A stretch of DNA of 13,482 nt from an uncultured Lachnobacterium sp. (lineage in GTDB: Bacteria; Bacillota; Clostridia; Lachnospirales; Lachnospiraceae): contig URYB01000040.1 in NCBI GenBank assembly GCA_900552085.1, forward strand, positions 1 through 13,482. The letters are read 5' to 3'. The notes beneath the pieces are model-generated. The model saw nothing but the letters and a program-made list of their open reading frames with translations. It was not told where the DNA came from and did not search any database. Of the stretch, positions 6,119 to 13,131 are shown in pieces (position 1 is the first letter of the stretch; every line of letters begins with the position of its first letter). The position numbers were made by a program, and so were the translations under genes.

Positions 6119-6994
6119 CTATTTCAGCGGAAAACAAATATCAATTTCCATATACCCATCTTCCCTTACCTTCCGATAAATATCCAGAACCGGCCGCTCA
6201 TCCATCTGATTGCCTGTCCTTGACAGCCATCTGCAGAATATCTCCTGATACACCATAAACAAAAATTGCGGAAATCCTTTAAAATGATAAATTGCATATT
6301 TTCCGCCCTCGAAATGATGCGTCAGAATATCAGCATGCTCTTTAAGAGCCGGGTGTGCAGGTGAAATTGTCTGACATAATTCATACATGCAGTTATCCTC
6401 ATCGGTGATGGAAGGCTCGTCGATCGTACAGTCAATGTACAGCGTGTCCTTCGTCGCCAGATACTCATATTTATCAATAAACTCACACCATTCATCCGAA
6501 AGATTATGGTAGTTGCCTCTTTTTCGCTCATAGACAACCATAACCCCTTGCAGGTTTTCAATCGTAATCAGTTTTTCTGCCTCATCCAATTGGTCCAGCG
6601 TGATTCCATGAGAAAACGAACTTTCTTCTACAATCTGCTCGCTGCTTTTGCGAAAAGCAGCCGGAAAAAGATCCAGATGCTTTTTAAATGCAGTAGCAAA
6701 ATTAGACGAAGAATACCCATACTCTTCGCCAATTTCTGTAATGCTTTTTTCTTTTTCAACCTTCAGGCGCCAGGCGCTGCGTTCTAAGCGCACACGCTTA
6801 ATGAAGTGATACAGCGCCTCATCCGTATCCTACTTGAACATACGGGTCAGATGATACTTCGAGTAAGCACAGTGATGTGCCACATCCTCCACGGTGATAT
6901 CCTCATCCATATGTTCAAAAATATAACTGATTGCCCGATTAATAACCGCACTCCGTATGGTTGTGCCAGTCTGCGTCTTTTTCCTGTTTTCCAT
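6119..6994 (-). pseudogene. AraC family regulator with GyrI-like effector domain, interrupted by an amber codon
   Basis: Reading from ATG at 6994 the frame is 291 sense codons plus one internal TAG at 6830-6832 (codon 55). Residues about 15-54 are the first helix-turn-helix of an AraC regulator (YIFEHMDEDITVEDVAHHCAYSKYHLTRMFK); after the TAG come DTDEALYHFIKRVRLERSAW and the second helix-turn-helix (EIGEEYGYSSSNFATAFKKHL). Residues about 135-291 are a GyrI-like small-molecule binding domain ending RPVLDIYRKVREDGYMEIDI. Relatives have a residue at the TAG position, commonly Gln, so one C-to-T change explains the break. The GTG at 6793 could restart but yields half a DNA-binding domain. The gene starts inside the 3' end of the MATE gene (56-base overlap) and likely regulated it in response to a drug. 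Confidence 0.85.
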
Positions 6995-8324
6995 TGTTAT
7001 CATCCCTTTTTATTTTCTTCTGCTGTGCCTGAATCAGACATAACGATACGATTGCTGTCAGTACTTCTGTACATGGTGTTGCCAGCCAGACACCATTCAT
7101 TCCAAGCAGTGCCGGAAGAATCAATATAAATGCCAGCAACAATACAACTCCACGAAGTGAAGAAATAAGTGCGGATGATTTTGCGTCTCCGCAGCTTGTA
7201 AAGTACATGGAATTAATCACATCATACCCCATAACAAAAAATGTGATCGAATAGATTCTGAATCCGGTCGCAACCATGTCTGCCACACTGCTGCTACATC
7301 CAAACATTCCCGCATACCCCTTTCCAGTCATGGCAAAAATACCTGCAATCACCACACCTGTCAAAAACAGGATTCCGTTTGTGATTTTTCTTATGTCGAT
7401 TGCCACCTGCATTTCATGTGCGCCACGGCAAACACTGACCAGTGAACTGATTCCCTGTCCAAATCCGATACAGATCATACTGTAACCATACACTACAAAT
7501 CCAAGAATTGTAAACGCAGCCACTCCCTCGGCTCCCACATATTTCATTAATACATAGTTGAAGGCAAACATGGATATTGCACTCGACATTTCTCCGATAA
7601 ACTCAGAAGATCCATTCAGTAAAATCTCTCTGTTTATTTTCCAGTCAAATACAAAACTATGAAATTTGATTTCTCTGCTTTTCCCCATAAAATATCCCAG
7701 CTGAATCAATACCGAAACCATCTGAACGATTAAGGATCCGATTGCACTTCCCCGTACACCAAGTCGCATGACTCCCACAAACATGTAATCTAAAATCACA
7801 TTCAGTATACAGCCTGCAATGCTTACAAACATACAAAGTTGCGGTTTCCCGTCAACGCGAATGAACATTCCCAAAACCGTGCTGCTCACCATGAGTGGAT
7901 AGGTGAAAAGCATAATCCTGTAATACTGTGTAAAATATCCAGACAAACTGCCATCTGCACGCAGGATGCCAAGTATCGGCTGAAAGAGCGCAAACACAAA
8001 AAGTGAACTGATTGCACACACAACCGCCGCTGTCGCCATTGTCTGCGAAAATACCTCATGCGCTTTTTCCCTCTTCTTTGCCCCAAGCACCCTGCCACAG
8101 ATGACGGAACCGCCAACTCCTACACAAAGTCCTACGCCCAGATAAAAATACAAAACCGGAAGTCCAAGATTGATTGCTGCCAATGCCTGTTCTCCTACAT
8201 AATTTCCGGCATAAAAGCCATCTGTAATCGTTATAACGGTCTGTAATAACATCGCTATAATGCTCGGAATCGAAAACTGAAGTATCATCTTCAATTTGTT
8301 TTGTTTGATTTGCGTCATTTCCAT
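6939..8324 (-). CDS. MATE family multidrug efflux transporter
   Basis: The 461-residue protein is an inner-membrane antiporter of the multidrug and toxic compound extrusion family, with about twelve hydrophobic segments in two halves. The N-terminal block FSIPSIIAMLLQTVITITDGFYAG and the ALAAINLGLPV region are typical of the MepA/NorM-like bacterial branch, which exports cationic drugs in exchange for sodium or protons. Start ATG follows AAAGGAGATACAATT. Length is normal and the frame is intact, except that the last residues (QEKDADWHNHTECGY) are hydrophilic and shared with the start of the overlapping araC-type gene, suggesting the 3' end may have been extended. Transport substrate is not deducible. 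Confidence 0.92.
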   Translation of the reverse strand: MEMTQIKQNKLKMILQFSIPSIIAMLLQTVITITDGFYAGNYVGEQALAAINLGLPVLYFYLGVGLCVGVGGSVICGRVLGAKKREKAHEVFSQTMATAAVVCAISSLFVFALFQPILGILRADGSLSGYFTQYYRIMLFTYPLMVSSTVLGMFIRVDGKPQLCMFVSIAGCILNVILDYMFVGVMRLGVRGSAIGSLIVQMVSVLIQLGYFMGKSREIKFHSFVFDWKINREILLNGSSEFIGEMSSAISMFAFNYVLMKYVGAEGVAAFTILGFVVYGYSMICIGFGQGISSLVSVCRGAHEMQVAIDIRKITNGILFLTGVVIAGIFAMTGKGYAGMFGCSSSVADMVATGFRIYSITFFVMGYDVINSMYFTSCGDAKSSALISSLRGVVLLLAFILILPALLGMNGVWLATPCTEVLTAIVSLCLIQAQQKKIKRDDNNGKQEKDADWHNHTECGY

Positions 8325-8425
8325 AATTGTATCTCCTTTTCTACTATACTGTTACTCAAGTCAATTATAGAAATATGGCTATGATGATACTTCTGAATTC
8401 GTGCTATGAACTTTCCATTGATCAT

Positions 8426-8453
8426 ATTATACAACAAAAATTTCATACATCAA
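8426..8453 (-). promoter_or_regulatory. Probable promoter of the MATE/AraC unit
   Basis: On the minus strand TTGATG (8453-8448), 16 bases, TATAAT (8431-8426): a good sigma-A promoter with a leader of about 95 bases before the MATE start. A second TATAAT lies at 8364-8369 without a good -35. The 8325-8539 gap otherwise contains three GAATTC words and an ATAGATATCTA palindrome near the end of the upstream gene, but no clear terminator. Confidence 0.55.
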
Positions 8454-8539
8454 AACAGGTGCCTTTTACACTTACTGTGCCTATAATGAATTCTTCTATA
8501 GTGAATTCATCTATTTTGTAGATATCTATATTTATGCTT

Positions 8540-9361
8540 TTACACCAGCAAATTCGAAATCATATTCTTAATCAAACGGATTTCCAACGGATGATCTTCT
8601 GTTTCAAAAGTGAATAAAACATCTGTCCCCGGCAACAAATGATTCTCATAATACAAATTGTTCTTCCAAACAAAATCAGAAACATACTCCGGATTGCTCA
8701 TAAGTCCCGCGTGCTCCCAATAAGTAAGTTTTCCGGTTTGCGTATTTATAATTGTAAAGTCTGGATAAATAAGGATGTCACGTCCATTATATTTTAACAT
8801 AAGTGGCCGCTCATATTTGTAAAGAAGCTGATCTGCTTCCATATGCAAAAGATTTGCTATAATTACTTCTGATTTGGAACGTACATACTCTCCTGCATTT
8901 GTTTCATACCGCAATGCCTCCGGGTATTTATTGCATGGTTCATATGTTTCCTGTTTCCATGCCTGAATCCGCCTGGTACAATTCTCTTCCAATGGTATAA
9001 TCAACGACTGCCTGTCTTCTGTCATTGATTCGTACACCCGCATTTCCTTGTCATAACAATATGCTTTCTCAAAATTTTCAAGTAACTTCAAATTCTTCTG
9101 TAAAATAGGCTCTACTTTTTCATAGTAACCCTTTTGCGCCAACAACTGAATCTGTTTCTTTTTCTTTTTTGAAAGATACTTTCTTATACAGTTTAAGTTC
9201 TCGTCATGATACTGCCACTTATAATAAACCTTTTTTTGCTTATGTGTAATTATCAAAGAACCTTTTGGTACCGTCTTCTGAAACCGCTGAATCCTATCCA
9301 ACAAACCTCTTGTTTCTTTTATTTGTTTTCTTACCTGTTTCTGAAATAATTGCATCCCCAA
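8540..9361 (-). CDS. Uncharacterised protein with PD-(D/E)XK-nuclease-like motifs
   Basis: The 273-residue product has a basic N-terminus with likely coiled coil (residues 1-100, including a run of five Lys at 65-69 and the block VPKGSLIITHKQKKVYYKW), then a C-terminal part with RSKSEVIIANLL (Glu165), YERPLML, IYPDFTI (Pro200-Asp201) and YWEHAG (Glu216-His217). Spacing and predicted strands fit a restriction-endonuclease-like fold in which the usual E-x-K lysine is not seen, as in some nuclease subfamilies. I recall similar proteins as repeated hypothetical genes in Lachnospiraceae; no function is established. The best start is TTG at 9361, with AAAGGA six bases upstream; an ATG at 9355 is alternative. 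The gene is alone, and the phased repeat array lies immediately upstream. Confidence 0.7.
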   Translation of the reverse strand: MGMQLFQKQVRKQIKETRGLLDRIQRFQKTVPKGSLIITHKQKKVYYKWQYHDENLNCIRKYLSKKKKKQIQLLAQKGYYEKVEPILQKNLKLLENFEKAYCYDKEMRVYESMTEDRQSLIIPLEENCTRRIQAWKQETYEPCNKYPEALRYETNAGEYVRSKSEVIIANLLHMEADQLLYKYERPLMLKYNGRDILIYPDFTIINTQTGKLTYWEHAGLMSNPEYVSDFVWKNNLYYENHLLPGTDVLFTFETEDHPLEIRLIKNMISNLLV

Positions 9362-9386
9362 TAATCGTCCTTTCCTTTTTTCTCGT

Positions 9387-9740
9387 AAAGTAGTACTAAA
9401 TCCTCCTCGTAATCTTTTTTAGTACTACTTATTTTGATTTTTCGTATCCTGTTTTCCCCGAAAGTAGTACATTAAATCCAACACCAACATTTTTAGTACT
9501 ACTTTTCTCTTCTCTTTCGTCCATTTTTCTTTCAAAATAGTACATAACCATCCTCATTCGTTCGTTAGGTACTACTTTTTTCTTTTCCCCACCATAATTT
9601 TGGATAAAAAGTAGTACCTAATTGCTTTTACTCTTTCTTTTAGTACTACATTTCCTTTACTTCACTTGAATTTTTCGCTTTAAGTAGTATCTAACAAGCT
9701 CTTTATACACTTTTGGTACCACTCACTTTTGATACCACTT
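9387..9740. repeat. Phased array of alternating short inverted repeats
   Basis: Ten copies of a roughly 16-bp repeat (consensus AAAAGTAGTACNTAA) occur in alternating orientation. Forward GTAGTAC cores are at 9390, 9464, 9537, 9611 and 9684; reverse GTACTAC cores at 9422, 9496, 9569, 9643 and 9716. Steps in both series are 74, 73, 74, 73. Facing cores are 32 bp apart, next pairs 41 or 42. The outermost copies (9684, 9716) have one or two changes, and an extra degenerate reverse copy lies at 9727-9740. Unit 1 can form a perfect 13-bp stem (9388-9400 with 9418-9430). The 25-base inner and 34-35-base outer intervals are unrelated in sequence and pyrimidine-rich on the plus strand. The array ends 27 bases before the nuclease-like gene. 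Confidence 0.93.
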
Positions 9741-9881
9741 CTCCCATGTTGTCTTTCCAAAATCCTTCCAAAACTGGTCCCCCTACAGCAATTCAAACCG
9801 GTAGTTCCACGACAATTCTTTTGCGTCCTCTTCAATATTTGTATTTTTCAGGCACCAAAGACTTGCCCTCTCATTACGCAT
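9723..9881 (-). pseudogene. Possible decayed small gene upstream of the array
   Basis: From ATG at 9881 the minus strand encodes MRNERASLWCLKNTNIEEDA, then KELSWNYRFELL, a TAG at 9783-9785, and GDQFWKDFGKTTWEKWYQK ending in TGA at 9723. The composition (Trp, charged and aromatic residues) looks more coding than random, while the plus-strand frame over the same DNA is Ser/Thr/Pro-rich like an antisense shadow. I do not recognise the protein. It has no ribosome binding site that I can see. The remainder of the gap up to 9956 shows nothing recognisable. Confidence 0.2.
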
Positions 9882-9956
9882 CGCACACCATCATTCAATT
9901 TTCATTCACATCTGAAATTTTGTCCGAAACAGACATTACTAAGATATTACTAAGAT

Positions 9957-9988
9957 AAATCCTAGAGTTCTTTTGTACTCTAGGATTT
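9957..9988. repeat. Perfect 12-bp hairpin
   Basis: AAATCCTAGAGT at 9957-9968 and its exact reverse complement at 9977-9988 enclose an 8-base loop. Neither strand has a T-run after it, so a terminator role is weak; it may work with the adjacent terminator hairpin or mark an element end. Confidence 0.6.
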
Positions 9989-10001
9989 GATTATAGAAAA
10001 C

Positions 10002-10029
10002 ATCAGCCCCATCACACGATGGGGCTGAT
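10002..10029 (-). terminator. Probable terminator of the recombinase transcript
   Basis: A GC-rich perfect 12-bp stem, ATCAGCCCCATC with GATGGGGCTGAT and a 4-base loop, lies 58 bases after the recombinase stop codon. On the minus strand it is followed by GTTTTCTATAAT, a moderate U-tract. Confidence 0.7.
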
Positions 10030-10086
10030 ATATAACATTGAACCATGACTGATCAATGCAAATTGCTTTATTCTGTCATGAAATTG

Positions 10087-11799
10087 TCATGACAAGCAAT
10101 AAATTATTTGTTGTTGATTGCAGCCTGCGCTGAGACAGGCCTGTAACTTACATTTATCACTTAAAGATTGCAGATGCTGTTTTTTTTTCCAATCGGAAGC
10201 GTCTTGCTTATATACCTCATTACCGAATACCGGATTCAAATACCAGATAAATGCTCCGTGATCAAAAACAATCTGATCAACGAAATTATCAATCACAGTA
10301 TCAGGTATCTTAGCCCTGGCATCAAAGGCAGTCATCTTGATAAACTCAGAAAGACTTTCAATACGTCTGTCCTTTGCGCCATTATCTTCCAATTCTAAAA
10401 CCCGTTGTCTGCATTCATCATTTAATTTCTCTAAGTTTGAAATCTGATCTTCTAATTTCTTTTTCTTGCTTCGGAAGACTTCTCTTGAAATATCTCCTTC
10501 TGAACACATATCAACCAGATTGGCAAGCTGTTTGTTCAGCTTCTCAATCTGACGATTGTTTGCTTCAAGCCGTTCTTTATCGTTTCTCTCAGGAGCCTTT
10601 ACTTCAGCAACATCCTGTGCCATAGCCATAGCTTCCTTATAGATTGCTTCTTTATTACCAAGAAGCTTTTTGAAAACAAAATCGGCCTGAACCTCTAATT
10701 TCCATCCCATAAATGATGAGTTATCACAAATACCTTCGATATCAAGACCTTTTTTCAGTCTTCCTGCAGGAGTTCCTGTCCGTAACTGTCCATAGCACTG
10801 ATAGATATAACTAAGAGTTCCATCATTAGCCTTATGAGCAATTCTTCGGTTCATAGCATGACCACAGGTACAAACAAGCTTATTGCCCCACAGATGCTTA
10901 CAAGGCGACTGCCCAATTGCTTTGCCGTTCTTGTCTGTCTTCACGGACTTGTGTTTTTCTCTTAACTCCTGTACTCTGTCAAAATCTTCCGGCGAAACCA
11001 GTTTCTCATGCGAACCTTCTACATATACCTTATCAACTGCCCCATGATTATTGATTTTCTTCTGAACCAGATAATCCGGAACGTATTGATTAGGGTAAAC
11101 GATTCAGCCGAAATAAAAAGCATTTATAAGAACTCTGTTGATATTGCCAGACTGCCATCTGGTAAGGCCTGTGGCTGTCTTACGCCCTTCCTGTTCCATG
11201 ATGTCCTGAATCTTACGAACACCATTGCCAGCCAAGTAAAGTTCAAAGATTCTTTTCACAGTGTCGGCCTGTTCCTTATTCACAATAAGCTTATCACCAA
11301 CTCTGTCATATCCAAGAATATTACCATTGCCATATAGGACTCCATTCTTAAACGAAATCATCTGACCGGCTTTTACTCTCTGAGAAATCTTCTTGCTTTC
11401 ATTCTGAGCCAAGGTAGCCATGATAGAAAGTCTAAGCTCTCCATCCTCATCATTCATTGTCCAGATGTTATCTTCTGTGAACCACACCTCCACACCATAA
11501 GTTTTGAGGGTTCTGGTCTGCTGCAGTGTATCAACTGTGTTTCTTGCAAACCTGGATACCTCTCTGGTAACAATTAGATCAAACTTCTTTTCTTTTGCAT
11601 CCTTAAGCATTCGCATAAAAGACTCACGCTTATGAATTGATGTACCAGTAATACCTTCATCAATATATCTATCTACCAGCGTCCAGTCCGCATGCCTGCT
11701 CAAAATATCATCATAGTACTGCACCTGATTTTCCAATGCAGATATCTGCGCCTCATGCTCTGTAGAAACACGGGCGTAGATGGCAACTTTTCTCGCCAT
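10087..11799 (-). pseudogene. Large serine recombinase, interrupted by one TGA codon
   Basis: From ATG at 11799 (GAGGT ribosome binding site five bases before) the frame spans 571 codons to TGA at 10087, with one internal TGA at 11104-11106 (codon 232). Residues 1-150 are the resolvase catalytic domain: KVAIYARVSTEHE with nucleophile Ser12, and VTREVSRFARNTVDTLQQ. The Recombinase domain then runs through RVLINAFYFG to the stop and continues in the same frame with IVYPNQYVPDYLVQKK, so the break lies inside it. Downstream come a zinc ribbon (CTCGHAMNRR, YQC) and a long coiled coil of about residues 390-460. Such enzymes integrate and excise mobile elements. Relatives usually have an aromatic residue or Cys at the break; TGG to TGA is a simple explanation. 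The element is probably immobile unless helped. Confidence 0.88.
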
Positions 11800-11822
11800 G
11801 TCGCACCTCGCATTCCACAACC

Positions 11823-11854
11823 AAGCTGTACTAGATGAGATCTAGACACAGCTT
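11823..11854. repeat. Hairpin between the small gene and the recombinase gene
   Basis: AAGCTGT and CTAGAT on one side pair with ATCTAG and ACAGCTT on the other around a three-base loop, with a small bulge. It sits 24 bases upstream of the recombinase start, so it could limit recombinase translation or be a protein site. Neither exit has a strong T-run on the minus strand. Confidence 0.55.
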
Positions 11855-11876
11855 AATTATATAATTATTATCTTGT

Positions 11877-12035
11877 TTACTCAACGGGTATATTGTGTTT
11901 TTTTGCAATGTACCGCAGTTCTTCGTCTGTTATCTTTCCTTCTTTGTTAAGCTGCTTCATAATGTCAAAAGCAGCATACTTAATAGCCATTTCCTCAGCC
12001 TCTGGAGGAAATGTAAGTTCTTTTAATTCCTTCAT
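11877..12035 (-). CDS. Small conserved-looking element protein (52 aa, SHOCT-like)
   Basis: ATG at 12035 lies six bases after GGAGGG, an excellent ribosome binding site. The product is 52 residues: MKELKELTFPPEAEEMAIKY, a helix AAFDIMKQLNKEGKI, and TDEELRYIAKKHNIPVE. The section MKQLNKEGKITDEELRYI resembles the SHOCT motif (a short helical oligomerisation motif of type L-x-EGxITxEEF). It starts 11 bases after the stop of the upstream helix-turn-helix gene, so both are one transcript. I recall similar small proteins next to recombinases in Lachnospiraceae elements; the function is unknown. Confidence 0.7.
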   Translation of the reverse strand: MKELKELTFPPEAEEMAIKYAAFDIMKQLNKEGKITDEELRYIAKKHNIPVE

Positions 12036-12046
12036 GACCATCCCTC

Positions 12047-12607
12047 CTAAAGCTTCTCAATGAAATAATTTTCCATGTAGGAAATCAATTCACAATGAAT
12101 ACGGCTTGCCTTTCTCCTGACAACAGGAACCGTTACACCAGCTTCTTCAGCCAAAGTGTAGTAGTCCTTCTCCTGCTTAAGAAGCGGAATGATAATCTCC
12201 TGCTCCTTCACGCTAAGTGCATGCAGGTGTCTTCTGAAAGAAGCATATTCATCAGCCATCATCACAATGACGTACTCTCTTCGCTTGAATTCCTGTACCA
12301 GAGCCGGATCTGATAAAGCATCCTCTGCTGAATTCAGTCCATTGATAGCTCCCTCAAGCATTACATCAAGAACCGCTTCATCCGCTGTAGGATTACTGTA
12401 GTTACCCAAATTCTGAATACGGACTCCAAGTTCATCTTTGTGATTGCTACGCTTTCTCTCCTTCTCAGCCTTGATCTCGTAGATCAATCTCATCTTGCAA
12501 TCCTCGATGATTCCCTGGAAGGAAGAGTAATTGGAATAGATCAGCTCGGCCCTCTCCCTCGCTGACTTGTCACCGTAGTTTTCATAAAAATTAACCATAG
12601 TGGCCAT
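12047..12607 (-). CDS. Mobile-element protein with sigma-region-4-like helix-turn-helix
   Basis: ATG at 12607 follows AGGAGG by five bases, so the start MATMVNFYENYG is preferred over an upstream GTG. The 186-residue protein is helical and acidic with a charged middle (EIKAEKERKRSNHKDEL at 44-60). Residues about 131-170 (LSVKEQEIIIPLLKQEKDYY, then TLAEEAGVTVPVVRRKASRI) look like a sigma-70 region 4 or LuxR-type helix-turn-helix with the pattern LS.KE..I...L.....Y..LAEE.GV....VRR. It could be a positive regulator of the recombinase module, but regions 2 and 3 of a sigma factor are not recognisable. It follows the XRE repressor with the operator cluster between them, and is followed by the 52-residue gene. 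Confidence 0.7.
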   Translation of the reverse strand: MATMVNFYENYGDKSARERAELIYSNYSSFQGIIEDCKMRLIYEIKAEKERKRSNHKDELGVRIQNLGNYSNPTADEAVLDVMLEGAINGLNSAEDALSDPALVQEFKRREYVIVMMADEYASFRRHLHALSVKEQEIIIPLLKQEKDYYTLAEEAGVTVPVVRRKASRIHCELISYMENYFIEKL

Positions 12608-12718
12608 ATACACCTCCTATATTCAGTTGTGTTTATGTCACTAGGCTGCGCGCTGCTTCGTAACTTCTTTACATAATTTATTCTATTGAAACCGGGCATC
12701 TGAATCGTTACCGCAAAC

Positions 12719-12747
12719 GTGTACCAAAGGTACACATACTGTGTACC
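12719..12747. promoter_or_regulatory. Three-half-site operator cluster between XRE and the next gene
   Basis: GTGTACC (12719-12725), AAA, GGTACAC (12729-12735), ATACT, GTGTACC (12741-12747): the middle half-site forms a perfect dyad with each neighbour, with 3-base and 5-base gaps. It starts directly after the XRE stop codon and upstream of the 12607 gene, where a promoter is expected. The rest of 12608-12718 holds only a weak -10 (TAGAAT on the minus strand, near 12680) and the ribosome binding site. Confidence 0.65.
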
Positions 12748-13107
12748 TTAGCCCTCAAGAATCTGAATCTGCCTAAGCATAGCAAGAGCAGACTGCTTTG
12801 CCTTGTCAGTCTTCAGATTGTTTAGAATCTCTATTGCTTCATTCACAATAGGATCAAGATTATCCGGCGAGTCACCGTTTAATATATAATCAGCAGATAC
12901 ATGAAACAGGCGGCTCAGCTGAGTAAGCATCTCAGCTGAAACACCTCTGCTGTTGTTCTCATAATTGGAAATAGCAGACTTACCTTCTAAATGAAGCTTT
13001 ATGGCAAGCTCCTCTTGAGTAAATCCTGCATCTGTTCTAAGCTTTTTAATTCTTCCACCAACTGTTGTTACATCAATTACTCCATTATTTCTGTTTACTT
13101 TCTTCAT
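12748..13107 (-). CDS. XRE family helix-turn-helix repressor
   Basis: ATG at 13107 follows AAAGGGTGTAGCT, giving 119 residues; a longer frame to 13188 has a hydrophobic extension without a ribosome binding site. Residues 18-76 form a Cro/CI-type helix-turn-helix (GGRIKKLRTDAGFTQEELAI, then KSAISNYENNSRGVSAEMLT, then SRLFHVSADYIL). The C-terminal 40 residues are helical (NEAIEILNNLKTDKAKQSAL) and probably dimerise the protein. Such proteins keep integrated elements quiet. No protease or ligand domain is present. Likely sites are the GTGTACC cluster just downstream or the GTATGT dyad upstream of the gene. Confidence 0.88.
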   Translation of the reverse strand: MKKVNRNNGVIDVTTVGGRIKKLRTDAGFTQEELAIKLHLEGKSAISNYENNSRGVSAEMLTQLSRLFHVSADYILNGDSPDNLDPIVNEAIEILNNLKTDKAKQSALAMLRQIQILEG

Positions 13108-13131
13108 AGCTACACCCTTTCCGGTGCCTTC

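Noticed and set aside
6119..6793. A 224-residue regulator starting at the GTG at 6793
   Set aside because: This would lack half of the AraC DNA-binding domain, and the missing half is present upstream in the same frame beyond one TAG.
8341..8363. Promoter from TTGACT and TATAGT just before the MATE gene
   Set aside because: The hexamers are only 10 bases apart, too close for a sigma-A promoter, and no MerR-type dyad or regulator supports a special case.
9387..9740. CRISPR array
   Set aside because: The repeats alternate in orientation, are only about 13-16 bp, and have two interval classes. CRISPR repeats are direct, longer and evenly spaced, and no cas gene is present.
9387..9740. TIGR-type guide array
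   Set aside because: TIGR arrays also alternate repeats but have units near 36 bases with short spacers and a Nop-domain Tas protein. The unit here is 73-74 bases and the neighbour has no Nop, RuvC or HNH motif.
9713..9958. Plus-strand 81-residue frame
   Set aside because: It is Ser/Thr/Pro-rich without a ribosome binding site or recognisable domain, as expected for an antisense shadow of purine-rich minus-strand DNA.
6830..11106. Stop codon reassignment or suppression
   Set aside because: All three stops are involved, and TAG, TAA and TGA are used as normal terminators elsewhere in the window (tetR, ECF, recombinase end). Mutation is simpler.
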